Assembly: GCF_003383095.1 (NCBI RefSeq)
Contig: NZ_PSYW01000004.1
Span: 1 to 64,000, forward strand
Origin: Haloferax sp. Atlit-12N
Lineage (GTDB): Archaea > Halobacteriota > Halobacteria > Halobacteriales > Haloferacaceae
Length of the DNA: 64,000 nt
Reading direction: 5' to 3'
Part shown: in pieces, positions 43,116 to 51,413 of the stretch
Layout of the letters: every line of letters starts with the position of its first letter
Numbering within the stretch: the stretch's first letter is position 1
The notes under the pieces: generated by a model
The model's database searches: none
Told to the model about the DNA's origin: nothing
What the model saw: the letters and a program-made list of their open reading frames with translations, nothing else
Made by a program: the position numbers and the translations under genes

Positions 43116-44060
43116 ATGGACCTCGAAACCGTCAAAGAACGGGCGGGCCCGCGGCAGTTCGCTCCGAAAGACGACATGCCAGAGGAGTACCGCAAGGCCG
43201 CGACGCGGATGATTCAGTTCCACGCGAACAGTGAGGTGATGGGCGGGTACCTCGAAAAGCCGTTCATCCGGCAAGCGCCGAGCATCGACCGAAAGCTGGC
43301 GTTCTCGGCGAAGGTGCAGGACGAAATCGGCCACGCGCAACTGCTCTACCGCGCGGCCGAGTCCCTCGGCATCAAGACGCGCGACGAGATGCTGGACGAA
43401 CTCGCCCGCGGCGACGGCAAGTTCCTCAACTGCTTCCACTACCCGATGGAGTCGTGGCACGAGGTGCCGATGATAGCGTTCTTCGTCGACGGCGCGGCCA
43501 TGCACCGGCAGGCGACGCTCAAGAACACGTCGTGGACGCCGTACGCCCACGCGATGGACAAGGTGTGCTTCGAGGAGGGCTTCCACGTCAAACACGGCGA
43601 ATCCATCCTCTCCGAGTTGATGAACGGGTCGAAGGCGACCCAAGAGAAGACGCAGGCCGCTTTCGAGACGTGGTGGCCGCGCATCATCCAGTTCTTCGGC
43701 CCGACCAACGACAAGTCCGTCCACAACGACTTCGCGCAGGAGGTCGGCCTGAAGACGAAGTCCAACGACGAGCTGCGCGATACCTTCCTCGACACCTACG
43801 TTCCGAAGGCCGAAAAGTACGGCCTCGTCGTCCCAGAGTACCCACGCATCGAGTACGACGAGGAGCTCGACACCTACCACGTCAACGAGGACGACCTGAA
43901 CTGGGACGAGTTCTGGACCATCGCCAAGAACGCCTCGGCGGGGAGCCACGAGCAGATTAACTCCCGCGCACAGGCGCAGGAGGCGGTCGAGTGGGTGCGC
44001 GAATCGATGCACAGCTGGGAGGGCGCGTCGGGGGCCGGAACCCCGCAGGCGGCGGACTGA
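43116..44060 (+). CDS. paaA: Phenylacetyl-CoA epoxidase catalytic subunit PaaA
   Basis: This 314-aa ferritin-like di-iron protein starts MDLETVKERAGPRQFAPKDD. It carries out the oxygen insertion that forms the 1,2-epoxide of phenylacetyl-CoA. The carboxylate-bridged di-iron ligands are in AKVQDEIGHAQLLYRAAESL near 67 and CFEEGFHVKHGESIL near 157. The TATA box 25 nt upstream supports ATG 43116, and the few residues read upstream are not part of the gene. It heads the paaABCD operon; paaB follows after 5 nt. Confidence 0.95.
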   Translation: MDLETVKERAGPRQFAPKDDMPEEYRKAATRMIQFHANSEVMGGYLEKPFIRQAPSIDRKLAFSAKVQDEIGHAQLLYRAAESLGIKTRDEMLDELARGDGKFLNCFHYPMESWHEVPMIAFFVDGAAMHRQATLKNTSWTPYAHAMDKVCFEEGFHVKHGESILSELMNGSKATQEKTQAAFETWWPRIIQFFGPTNDKSVHNDFAQEVGLKTKSNDELRDTFLDTYVPKAEKYGLVVPEYPRIEYDEELDTYHVNEDDLNWDEFWTIAKNASAGSHEQINSRAQAQEAVEWVRESMHSWEGASGAGTPQAAD

Positions 44061-44065
44061 GAACT

Positions 44066-44386
44066 ATGATTTGGGAAGTATTCAGACAGGATAAACCGGG
44101 AGCATACCACAAACACTGCGGCAACGTCCACGCGCCGGACCGCGAGTTGGCGCTCCAGTTCGCGGCCGTCCAGCACGGCCGACGGATGAAGACCCACAGC
44201 CTGTGGGTCGTCCCGCACGACGAAATCGGCGAAATCGACGCCGACGAGACGAGCTTCGGCGGAACGACCGACAAGACCTACCGCTGGGCGACCTCGTACA
44301 CGGACATCGAACCGGCCGCGCCGGAAGTCGCCGAAAGCGAGGCCGAGCAGGCCGACGTGGAGAAATCGCTCGAGGCGGACAGCTAA
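44066..44386 (+). CDS. paaB: Phenylacetyl-CoA epoxidase subunit PaaB
   Basis: A 106-aa subunit, beginning MIWEVFRQDKPGAYHKHCGN with VHAPDRELALQFAAVQHGRR, as in bacterial PaaB (about 95 aa). It is thought to stabilise the PaaA-PaaC complex. The last 20 residues are an acidic Glu/Ala tail typical of halophilic proteins. It is 5 nt after paaA and 2 nt before paaC. Confidence 0.95.
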   Translation: MIWEVFRQDKPGAYHKHCGNVHAPDRELALQFAAVQHGRRMKTHSLWVVPHDEIGEIDADETSFGGTTDKTYRWATSYTDIEPAAPEVAESEAEQADVEKSLEADS

Positions 44387-44388
44387 CC

Positions 44389-45207
44389 ATGCCCGACGCA
44401 CTCAATCCCGAAGACCTCGACGCCGAACAGCGCGCCGCGCTCGAAGAGCTGCTGTTCCGCCTCGCGGACGACGAGTACGTCCACGGCGAGCGCCTCATCG
44501 AGTGGCAGATTTACGCGCCGACGCTGGAATCCGACCTCGCGTTGGCGAACGTCGCACAGGACGAGTTCGGCCACGCCCGCCTGTGGTACGACCTGCTCGA
44601 AGAACTCGGCCACACCGAGGCGGAACTCATCTGGGAGCGCCCCGCCGACGAGTTCAGACACGCCACGCTGGTCGAACTCCCGTTCGCGGAGGGCGACTGG
44701 GCCGACGTAGTCCTGCGGTGCTACCTCTACGACGCCGCCGAGCGCCTGCAACTCGACGCGCTCGTCGAAACAAGCTACGCGCCGCTCGCCGACCGCGTCG
44801 GCAAGGTGCTGAGCGAGGAGCGCTACCACCTCGAAAACGCCCAGAGCTGGCTCGACCGCCTCGCCGAGGGCGACAGCCGCGACCGCGTGCAAGACGCGCT
44901 CGACCGGCTGTTCCCCCACGCGCTCTCGCTTTTCGCCGAGCCCGACCACGAGGCGGAAATCAGGGACCACGGCTTCCGGACGATGTCCACCGCCGACCTC
45001 CGCATCGAGTGGCTGGAGACGGTCATCCCGTACCTCGAATCGCTCGGGCTCGACGTGCCCGAACCCGACGAGGTCGAGCGCCCGAGCGCCCGCGGTCGCG
45101 ACGGCACCCACACCGACCACTGGGACGAACTGGCCGGGGAGTTCCGGCGGACGTACGAGGAGCTCGAAGCGCCCGAGCCGGCGCGAATCGGCAGGGAGCG
45201 TGTCTGA
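44389..45207 (+). CDS. paaC: Phenylacetyl-CoA epoxidase structural subunit PaaC
   Basis: A 272-aa ferritin-like protein that pairs with PaaA and is usually non-catalytic. It retains EX2H-like elements: NVAQDEFGHARLWYDLLEEL near 61 and LSEERYHLENAQSWL near 144. A conserved C-terminal segment reads FRRTYEELEAPEPA. Its end overlaps the paaD start (GTG 45200) by 8 nt. Confidence 0.94.
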   Translation: MPDALNPEDLDAEQRAALEELLFRLADDEYVHGERLIEWQIYAPTLESDLALANVAQDEFGHARLWYDLLEELGHTEAELIWERPADEFRHATLVELPFAEGDWADVVLRCYLYDAAERLQLDALVETSYAPLADRVGKVLSEERYHLENAQSWLDRLAEGDSRDRVQDALDRLFPHALSLFAEPDHEAEIRDHGFRTMSTADLRIEWLETVIPYLESLGLDVPEPDEVERPSARGRDGTHTDHWDELAGEFRRTYEELEAPEPARIGRERV

Positions 45208-45643
45208 CGTGAGCGCCGACGACGCGCCCGACGCGACCGCCTGCGGCTACACGGAGTACGTCGACGGCGAGGTGCCCGAGGGATTCCCGAAGACGGGAGT
45301 CGGAGCCACGGGCGTCGAAGCCGACATCTGGGACGCCCTCTACGAAATCGAGGACCCCGAGATGCCGGTGAGCATCGTCGACCTCGGCCTCATCTACGAC
45401 GTTCGCGTCGTCGAGCAGGAGGGCGAAGACGGCGAGACGAAGACGCTCGGTATCGTCGAGATGACGCTGACGTACACCGGCTGTCCGGCGCGCGACTACC
45501 TCGAAAACGACGTGCAGTGTGCGATTCTGGCGGCCGGCGTCGACGAGGCGTCCGTGCGGCTCCGGTTCACGCCGGAGTGGACCGTCGACATGGTGACTGA
45601 GGCGGGCCGCGAGGCCCTCCGCGAGTTCGGACTGGGGGTGTGA
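45200..45643 (+). CDS. paaD: PaaD-like MIP18/DUF59 protein (zinc ribbon missing)
   Basis: This 147-aa protein has the DUF59/MIP18 domain: IWDALYEIEDPEMPVSIVDL (about 43-62), IYDVRVVEQ, then MTLTYTGCPARDYLEN with the conserved Cys. Bacterial PaaD has this domain plus a C-terminal zinc ribbon; here the ribbon is in a separate gene 4 nt downstream. PaaD and MIP18 proteins assist iron-sulfur or di-iron maturation, so it probably helps activate the epoxidase. The start is GTG 45200, overlapping paaC. Confidence 0.92.
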   Translation: MSDVSADDAPDATACGYTEYVDGEVPEGFPKTGVGATGVEADIWDALYEIEDPEMPVSIVDLGLIYDVRVVEQEGEDGETKTLGIVEMTLTYTGCPARDYLENDVQCAILAAGVDEASVRLRFTPEWTVDMVTEAGREALREFGLGV

Positions 45644-45646
45644 GCG

Positions 45647-45814
45647 ATGCGCCGCTTCGACCCCAGTACCGAGACGACGGGCGAAACGTCGGGCGCGGAG
45701 TGCCCGTACTGCGGCGGCACGAACACCGTCCGCGAGCACCCGAAGGGGCCGGGACTGTGCCGGTCGATGCACTTCTGTAACGACTGTCAAGAGCCGTTCC
45801 AGCGGTTCGAATAG
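45647..45814 (+). CDS. Zinc-ribbon protein, split C-terminal domain of PaaD
   Basis: A 55-aa protein starting 3 nt after the paaD stop (tgagcgATG). It has Cys19 and Cys22 (ECPYCGGTNTVRE), then Cys38, Cys44 and Cys47 in GLCRSMHFCNDCQEPFQRFE. The closing CNDCQEPFQRF matches the C-terminal tail of bacterial PaaD (C-x2-C-x-EPF). The gene is missed by length cut-offs. It presumably works with the DUF59 protein to supply the cluster or reductase contact that PaaD gives in one chain. Confidence 0.85.
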   Translation: MRRFDPSTETTGETSGAECPYCGGTNTVREHPKGPGLCRSMHFCNDCQEPFQRFE

Positions 45815-45946
45815 CGTCGGCGGAGAGACTGGAGACGCACGGTTTTTCGAGAACGATGTCCGCGGAGCGCCGCGGCGGTCGGTCGGGGGCGGCGGGTCGA
45901 GGGCCGCCGAAGCTTCAGCGAATTGCGAGCCGAATTCGCGGGCGAA

Positions 45947-47398
45947 TCAGCCGAGGTTGAGGTTCACGTTCTTCGCCTGTGTGAACTCGCGGACGGCCTC
46001 CGCACCCTGCTCGCGGCCGTGGCCGCTCTGTTTCGTGCCGCCGAAGGGCGTCTGCGGGAACGTGACCGGGTACTCGTTGACGCTGACCATTCCGTAGTCG
46101 AGCGCGTCGGCGACGTCGTGGGCGCGAGAGAGCCCCTCGGTCCAGACGCCGGCGAGAAGCCCGTACGGCGAGTCGTTGGCGAGTTCGACTGCCTCCGCTC
46201 GGTCCGAGAACTCGGTAACGACGAGGACCGGACCGAATATCTCCTCGCGGGCCACGGTCATGTCGTTCGTCACGTCGGTGAGAACCGTCGGCTCCACGAA
46301 GTAGCCGGTCTCTTTGTCCTCGGGGACGCCCCCGCCGCAGGCGACGGTCGCGCCCTCCTCGACGCCGAGAGAGATGTACTCCAACACGTCCTCGCGGTGG
46401 GACTCGCTGACGACCGGCCCCATCCGGCCGTCGTCGTCGATACCGGAGCCGAGCGGGGTCGACTCGGCGCGCGCGACGATTCGCTCGACGAGGTCGTCGG
46501 CCACGTCCTCGTGGACGAGCAGGCGCGACCCGGCCCAGCACATCTGGCCGGCGTTCATGAAGATGCCGTAGTGGACGCCCTTGGCGGCGGCGTCGAGGTC
46601 GGCGTCGGGGAAGACGACGTTGGGGCCCTTCCCGCCGAGTTCGAGCGTGACCCCGGTCACGTTGGCCGCGGCGTCGGCCATGACGCCTTTACCGACGTCG
46701 GTGCTGCCGGTGAAGGTGACGTGCGCCACGTCGGGGTGCGACGCGAGCGCCGACCCCGCCTCGGACCCGCTTCCGGGAACCACGTTCACCACGCCGTCGG
46801 GGAGGCCGGCTTCCTCGGCCGCGAGGCCGTAGTAGAGCGCCGAAAGCGGCGTCTGGCTGGAGGGCTTTACCACCGCCGTGTTGCCGCAGGCGAGCGCCGG
46901 CGCGAGACTGCGCCCCGCGAGTTGGAAGGGGTAGTTCCATGGGACGATGTGTCCGGTGACGCCGAGCGGTTCGCGGGTCGTGTAGTTGACGCGCCGGCCG
47001 GGGACGGGGTTGTACTCGCCGGTCACCTTGTCGGTCCACCCGGCGTAGTAGCGGAAGGTGTCGACGACCATCTGGACCTCCATACCGGCCTCGAACGGCG
47101 TCTTGCCGTTATCGTGGGACTCGACGAGCGCGATCTCGTCTTTCCGCGCCTCGATGAAGTCGGCCATCGCGCGCAGTTTCTCGCCGCGCTCGGCCGCGCT
47201 CGTGGTCTCCCACTCGCCGCCGCGAGCGCCCGCCGATTTCGCCGCCCGCACCGCAGCGTCGACGTCCGCCTCGCCCGCGCTGGCGACCTCGGCGTAGGGC
47301 GCTTCGGTCGCCGGGTCGCGCGTCTCGATAGTCTCGTCCGATGCCGCGGCTACCCAGTCCCCGTCGATGTAGAGACTGGTCGGGCCACTGTATTCCAT
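45947..47398 (-). CDS. Aldehyde dehydrogenase (stand-alone, PaaZ-type function candidate)
   Basis: This 483-aa NAD(P)-dependent aldehyde dehydrogenase starts MEYSGPTSLYIDGDWVAA. The general-base Glu is in VTLELGGKGPNVVF near 250 and the nucleophilic Cys in NAGQMCWAGSRLLV near 284. It covers only the aldehyde dehydrogenase half of E. coli PaaZ, which has a MaoC domain as well; the MaoC-like protein is encoded separately at 54379. The likely substrate is the semialdehyde formed by oxepin-CoA hydrolysis. It is convergent with the paa operon. Confidence 0.9.
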   Translation of the reverse strand: MEYSGPTSLYIDGDWVAAASDETIETRDPATEAPYAEVASAGEADVDAAVRAAKSAGARGGEWETTSAAERGEKLRAMADFIEARKDEIALVESHDNGKTPFEAGMEVQMVVDTFRYYAGWTDKVTGEYNPVPGRRVNYTTREPLGVTGHIVPWNYPFQLAGRSLAPALACGNTAVVKPSSQTPLSALYYGLAAEEAGLPDGVVNVVPGSGSEAGSALASHPDVAHVTFTGSTDVGKGVMADAAANVTGVTLELGGKGPNVVFPDADLDAAAKGVHYGIFMNAGQMCWAGSRLLVHEDVADDLVERIVARAESTPLGSGIDDDGRMGPVVSESHREDVLEYISLGVEEGATVACGGGVPEDKETGYFVEPTVLTDVTNDMTVAREEIFGPVLVVTEFSDRAEAVELANDSPYGLLAGVWTEGLSRAHDVADALDYGMVSVNEYPVTFPQTPFGGTKQSGHGREQGAEAVREFTQAKNVNLNLG

Positions 47399-47466
47399 TA
47401 CGAAATACCCTTTTCGCGCACAATATTAACTATTGTTGATTACTAACTTCGCGGCGGGCGGGGAAC

Positions 47467-47850
47467 TCAACCGGTCTTGTAGACACCCCTCGCGGTCGCC
47501 ACGTGATTCCCGTCCGTCGCGTACACGTCCACGTCCACGGTTCCCACGTCGCCGCCGAGTCGGACCACGTCGGCCTCGGCGCGGAGGTCACCGGTTCCCG
47601 CGTTGAGGTAGTCGATTCGCATGTCGATAGTCGGGACGGGCTGGTCGACCTCGCTGACGAGCGCCGCGCCGCCGACCGTGTCCGCGAGGGTGAACGTCAC
47701 GCCGCCGTGGGCCATCACTCGGTCGGCGTTCCACGACAGTTCCTCGCGCATCTCGATTCGACCCTCCGCGTGCCCGTCTGCGGCCTCGGTGACTTCGACG
47801 CCCAAGAGCCGCGCGAACGGCATGCTCTCGAAGAACTCCTCGATGTCCAT
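47467..47850 (-). CDS. Hotdog-fold acyl-CoA thioesterase (PaaI-like)
   Basis: This 127-aa thioesterase reads from ATG 47850 (MDIEEFFESMPFARLLGVEV); GTG 47865 would add five residues. The hotdog active-site helix has RVMAHGGVTFTLADTVGGAAL (about 43-63), where the HGG motif is typical of PaaI. It probably rescues CoA by hydrolysing dead-end ring-CoA esters. It is one of two hotdog thioesterases in the island. Confidence 0.88.
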   Translation of the reverse strand: MDIEEFFESMPFARLLGVEVTEAADGHAEGRIEMREELSWNADRVMAHGGVTFTLADTVGGAALVSEVDQPVPTIDMRIDYLNAGTGDLRAEADVVRLGGDVGTVDVDVYATDGNHVATARGVYKTG

Positions 47851-47929
47851 GCCATCAGTTCGCACAGGTGCGTTAAGTTCGTTTCGTCGGTCGGCCCCGG
47901 CCGGGCGGCCGACGAGACCCCGGGGGTCG

Positions 47930-48658
47930 TCAGTCAGCCATCGAGACGCCGAGGTACCGGTCGAGCACCTCGTCGGCGGCCGCGACCTCGTCGGCGGGGC
48001 CCTCGTGGACGACCCGGCCCTTGTCGAGTATGTAGACGTAGTCCGCGGCGTCGAGGGCGACCTGTACGTTCTGTTCGACCAGAAGGATGGTCGCGCCGTC
48101 GTCGTTCAGTTCCTCGATTTTTCGCTGGACCTGTTTGACGATAGCGGGCGCGAGCCCTTCGGTCGGTTCGTCGAGCAACAGGAGGTCCGGCGCGGAGACG
48201 AGCGCGCGGGCGATGGCGAGCATCTGCTGTTCACCGCCCGAGAGGTTCGCCCCCCGGCTGTTCCGGTGGCGCGCGAGGTTCTCGAACTCGTCGACGATGG
48301 CGTCGACGCTCGGTTTCTCGACGTCTCGACGACCGCCGATGCGGCCGATTTCGACGTTCTCGGTGACGGTCAGGCCGGGGAAGACGCGGCGCTCCTCGGG
48401 AACGAGTGCGATGCCCTCGCGGGCGGTCTTCTCCGGCGACAGCGTCGTGATGTCCGTCCCGTCGAAGGTGATGGTCCCCTCGGACGGCGGGACGTTCCCG
48501 AGGATGCTCCGGAGCGTCGTCGTCTTGCCGACGCCGTTGCGCCCGATGAGCGTGACGACCGACCCCCGAGGCACGTCGAGGTCGATGCCCTGCAGGACGC
48601 GGGTCGACCCGTAGCCCGAGACGAGTCCGCGGACGGACAAGAGCGGTTCGTCGCTCAC
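47930..48658 (-). CDS. livF: Liv-type ABC importer ATPase LivF
   Basis: This 242-aa ATPase starts at GTG 48658. Walker A is LIGRNGVGKTTTLRSILG near 36 (position of GRNGVGKTT), signature NLSGGEQQMLAIARALV, Walker B LLLLDEPTEGLAPAIV. The LivF C-terminal tail has VEQNVQVALDAADYVYIL. It works with LivG to drive uptake through the LivHM channel. The start overlaps the livG stop by 4 nt. Confidence 0.92.
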   Translation of the reverse strand: MSDEPLLSVRGLVSGYGSTRVLQGIDLDVPRGSVVTLIGRNGVGKTTTLRSILGNVPPSEGTITFDGTDITTLSPEKTAREGIALVPEERRVFPGLTVTENVEIGRIGGRRDVEKPSVDAIVDEFENLARHRNSRGANLSGGEQQMLAIARALVSAPDLLLLDEPTEGLAPAIVKQVQRKIEELNDDGATILLVEQNVQVALDAADYVYILDKGRVVHEGPADEVAAADEVLDRYLGVSMAD

Positions 48659-49419
48659 GCCTCGACACCCCCGAAGTAGGCCTCGCGGACCTCCGAGTCC
48701 TCCGAGACGGCCTCGGGCGTCCCCTCGGCCAGTACCTCGCCGCGGTGGAGGACCGTGATGCGGTCGGACACCCGCATCACGAGGTCGATGTCGTGTTCGA
48801 TGAGCAGGAGCGTCCGGTCCGACAGCACCTCGTCGATGAGGTCCATCGTGGCCCGCGTCTCCTCGGCGCTCATGCCGGCGGTCGGTTCGTCCAGAAGCAC
48901 CATGTCGGGGTCGGTGGCGAGCACGATGGCGATTTCGAGCCGGCGCTTGTCACCGTAGGCGAGCACGTCCGCGGGTTCGTCGCCGCGGCCCAAGAGGCCG
49001 GAGCGGTCGAGCACGCGGTCGGTGTGCTCGTTCACGTCGTCGAAGGCGTCGCTTCGCCGGAGGTACTCTTCGACCGGCGTGAAACCGCCCTCGCGGGCCG
49101 CCTGCGCGGCGAGGCGGACGTTCTCGCGGACCGTGAGCCCCGAGAAGACGTTCGTGATTTGGAACGACCGGCCGAGGCCGCGGCGCACGCGCTCGTGCGG
49201 CGGGAGCGCGGTCACGTTCTCGCCGTCGAACGTCACGGTGCCGCGGGTCGGCCGGAGCGCGCCGGTCAAGAGGTTAAACATGGTCGTCTTGCCGGCCCCG
49301 TTCGGGCCGATGAGGCTCCGGAACTCGCCGCGTTCCACGTCGAGGGTCACGTCGTCGACGGCGACGAGTTTGCCGAACTCCTTCGTCAGGTTCTCGGTCC
49401 GCAGTATCGGGTCACTCAT
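48655..49419 (-). CDS. livG: Liv-type ABC importer ATPase LivG
   Basis: This 254-aa ATPase has Walker A GPNGAGKTTMFNLLTG near 38, Walker B DMVLLDEPTAGMSAEE and the LivG helical insert after Walker A (LGRSFQITNVFSGLTVREN). The signature loop reads DVLAYGDKRRLEIAI, a degenerate form usual for LivG. It overlaps the livHM fusion gene by 8 nt. Confidence 0.92.
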   Translation of the reverse strand: MSDPILRTENLTKEFGKLVAVDDVTLDVERGEFRSLIGPNGAGKTTMFNLLTGALRPTRGTVTFDGENVTALPPHERVRRGLGRSFQITNVFSGLTVRENVRLAAQAAREGGFTPVEEYLRRSDAFDDVNEHTDRVLDRSGLLGRGDEPADVLAYGDKRRLEIAIVLATDPDMVLLDEPTAGMSAEETRATMDLIDEVLSDRTLLLIEHDIDLVMRVSDRITVLHRGEVLAEGTPEAVSEDSEVREAYFGGVEA

Positions 49420-51412
49420 GGCGGTCTACCTCCGGGTCGGTGACGCCGGCCTGTTCGCCGACGCGGTCGCCGAATCGGTCGCCGACGGCCGATTCGAAAA
49501 GCGGGTGGTCCGCCACCGTCTGCGGGAGCGACACGAGCCCCCGCGGCACGAAGATGACGAACAGGACGAACAGCACGCCGATGACGAGCTGCCACTGGTC
49601 GATGTACGACGAGAGCACGTCCTCCGCGGCGACGAAGACGCCCGCGCCGAGCATCGGCCCGTAGAGCGTCCCCATGCCGCCGAGGACGGTCATCACGATT
49701 ACCTCGCCCGAGTTTATCCAGTGGAGAAACGACGGCGCGACGTAACCGTTGTTGGCGGCGAACAGCCCGCCGGCGAGCCCCGCGAGGCCGCCGGAGACGA
49801 CGAAGGCGCGGCGCTTGTAGGCGGTCACGTCGTAGCCGATGAACGAGGCGCGCTCTTCGCTCTCGCGGATGGACTGCAGCACCGAGCCGAACGGTGCGCG
49901 GATGAGGCGGCGGGCCAGCAGGTACGACCCGACCACGACGGCGAGGAGGAAGTAGTACTGGACGACGCCGCCGTCGAGGACGAACGGACCCAGCGGGACC
50001 GCGAACTCGCCGGGGTCGATGCCGAGGCCGGCGAGACCGTAGAACGCGTCGACGCCGAACAGGCCGTCGGAGCCGCCGGTGAAGTCGAACTTGAACACGG
50101 CGTTGTAGAACAGCTCCGCGAACCCGAGGGTTATCATGGCGAAGAACACCCCGGACACGCGTATCGAGAGGTAGCCGACGCCCCACGCGATGGCCGCGCA
50201 GACAGCGACGGCGACGACGAGCGCGACGAACACCGACGGTGAGACGTGCATGAGCGTGAGAACCGAGGCGTACGCGCCAACCCCGTAGAACAGCGTGTGA
50301 CCGAGCGAGACGAGGCCCGCGTAGCCGAGCACGAGGTCGAGGCTGAGCGCGAACAGCGCCCAGATGAGGATGTCTTCGAGAAGCGTCACGGAGTAGGTGA
50401 CGCCGGTCACCTCCGCGAGAAGCGGGACGATGAGGAGCGCGCCAACGCCGGCGTAACCGAGTTTCGCGCGGGTCTCCGCGGACAGCACGCCGCCGCCGGA
50501 GCCGTGGAGGAGCGCGCCGTCGTGGTGGTCGCCCGCGCCGACGCTCGTGCCGAACAGTCCCGTCGGCTTGACGACGAGCACGGCAATCATGAGCAGGAAG
50601 ACGATGAGTCCCTCCAAGAACGGCGCGTACGTCCGGGCGAACGTCTGGACGAGACCGACGAACAAACCGCCGACCACGGCCCCGCGGAACGACCCGAGGC
50701 CACCCAGAACGACGATGACGAACGCCGGGATGATGACCGAGCTCCCCATCGTCGGGCTGACGTTCTGGTACGCGCCGAGGACGATGCCGGCGACGCCGGC
50801 GAGCGCCGCGCCGAACCCGAACGTGAGGGTGTAGTAGCGGTCGATGTTGATGCCGAGGGTACGGACCATCTCGCGGTCCTCGGAGCCGGCGCGGATTATC
50901 ATCCCGAAGCGGGTGCGGTTCAACAGGAGCCACGTGCCGAGCGCCAGCGCCGACCCGAAGACGATGATGCCGTAGTTGTACAGCGAGTAGTTGAACCCGA
51001 ACAGCGCGACCGGTTGGTCGAGGACCGAGGGAACCGGAAACGGCTGGGCGGACTTGCCCCACACCGACGTGATGAGGTCGTTGATGATGAGGACGAGCCC
51101 GAACGTCAGGAGGATGTGGTACAGTGGGTCGCGGCCGTACAGCCGCTTGACGGTGAGCCGCTCGATGCCCATCCCGACGACGCCGACGAGGAGGGGCGCG
51201 ACGACGAGCGCGACCCAGAAGCCCGCGCCACCGAGAGGGCCGGCGATGGCGAACGCGAAGTACGCGCCGAGGGCGAACAGCTCGCCGTGGGCGAAGTTGA
51301 TGACGTCCATGACGCCGAAGATGATGGAGAGTCCGGCCGCGAGCAGGACGTACACCATCCCGACGACGAGGCCGTTGAGGACCTGCTCGGCGACGGCACT
51401 AGCGACCGACAT
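49412..51412 (-). CDS. Fused LivH-LivM permease
   Basis: This 666-aa protein joins the two membrane subunits of a branched-chain/aromatic ABC importer that are normally separate. Residues about 1-295 are LivH-like (VYVLLAAGLSIIFGVMDVIN, later GGLGSFRGAVVGGLFVG). A short linker near 295-315 (GAGDHHDGALLHGSG) precedes the LivM-like half (about 318-640: LDLVLGYAGLVSLGHTLFYG, GGLAGLAGGLFAANNGYV, GGMGTLYGPMLGAGVFV). The open frame is continuous with no stop. The reading frame and gene order (livJ, fusion, livG, livF) support a genuine fusion. Confidence 0.9.
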   Translation of the reverse strand: MSVASAVAEQVLNGLVVGMVYVLLAAGLSIIFGVMDVINFAHGELFALGAYFAFAIAGPLGGAGFWVALVVAPLLVGVVGMGIERLTVKRLYGRDPLYHILLTFGLVLIINDLITSVWGKSAQPFPVPSVLDQPVALFGFNYSLYNYGIIVFGSALALGTWLLLNRTRFGMIIRAGSEDREMVRTLGINIDRYYTLTFGFGAALAGVAGIVLGAYQNVSPTMGSSVIIPAFVIVVLGGLGSFRGAVVGGLFVGLVQTFARTYAPFLEGLIVFLLMIAVLVVKPTGLFGTSVGAGDHHDGALLHGSGGGVLSAETRAKLGYAGVGALLIVPLLAEVTGVTYSVTLLEDILIWALFALSLDLVLGYAGLVSLGHTLFYGVGAYASVLTLMHVSPSVFVALVVAVAVCAAIAWGVGYLSIRVSGVFFAMITLGFAELFYNAVFKFDFTGGSDGLFGVDAFYGLAGLGIDPGEFAVPLGPFVLDGGVVQYYFLLAVVVGSYLLARRLIRAPFGSVLQSIRESEERASFIGYDVTAYKRRAFVVSGGLAGLAGGLFAANNGYVAPSFLHWINSGEVIVMTVLGGMGTLYGPMLGAGVFVAAEDVLSSYIDQWQLVIGVLFVLFVIFVPRGLVSLPQTVADHPLFESAVGDRFGDRVGEQAGVTDPEVDRHE

Positions 51413-51413
51413 G

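Noticed and set aside
45923-47446. 507-codon plus-strand open frame over the aldehyde dehydrogenase
   Set aside because: The minus strand encodes a complete dehydrogenase with catalytic Glu and Cys; this frame has no recognisable domain.
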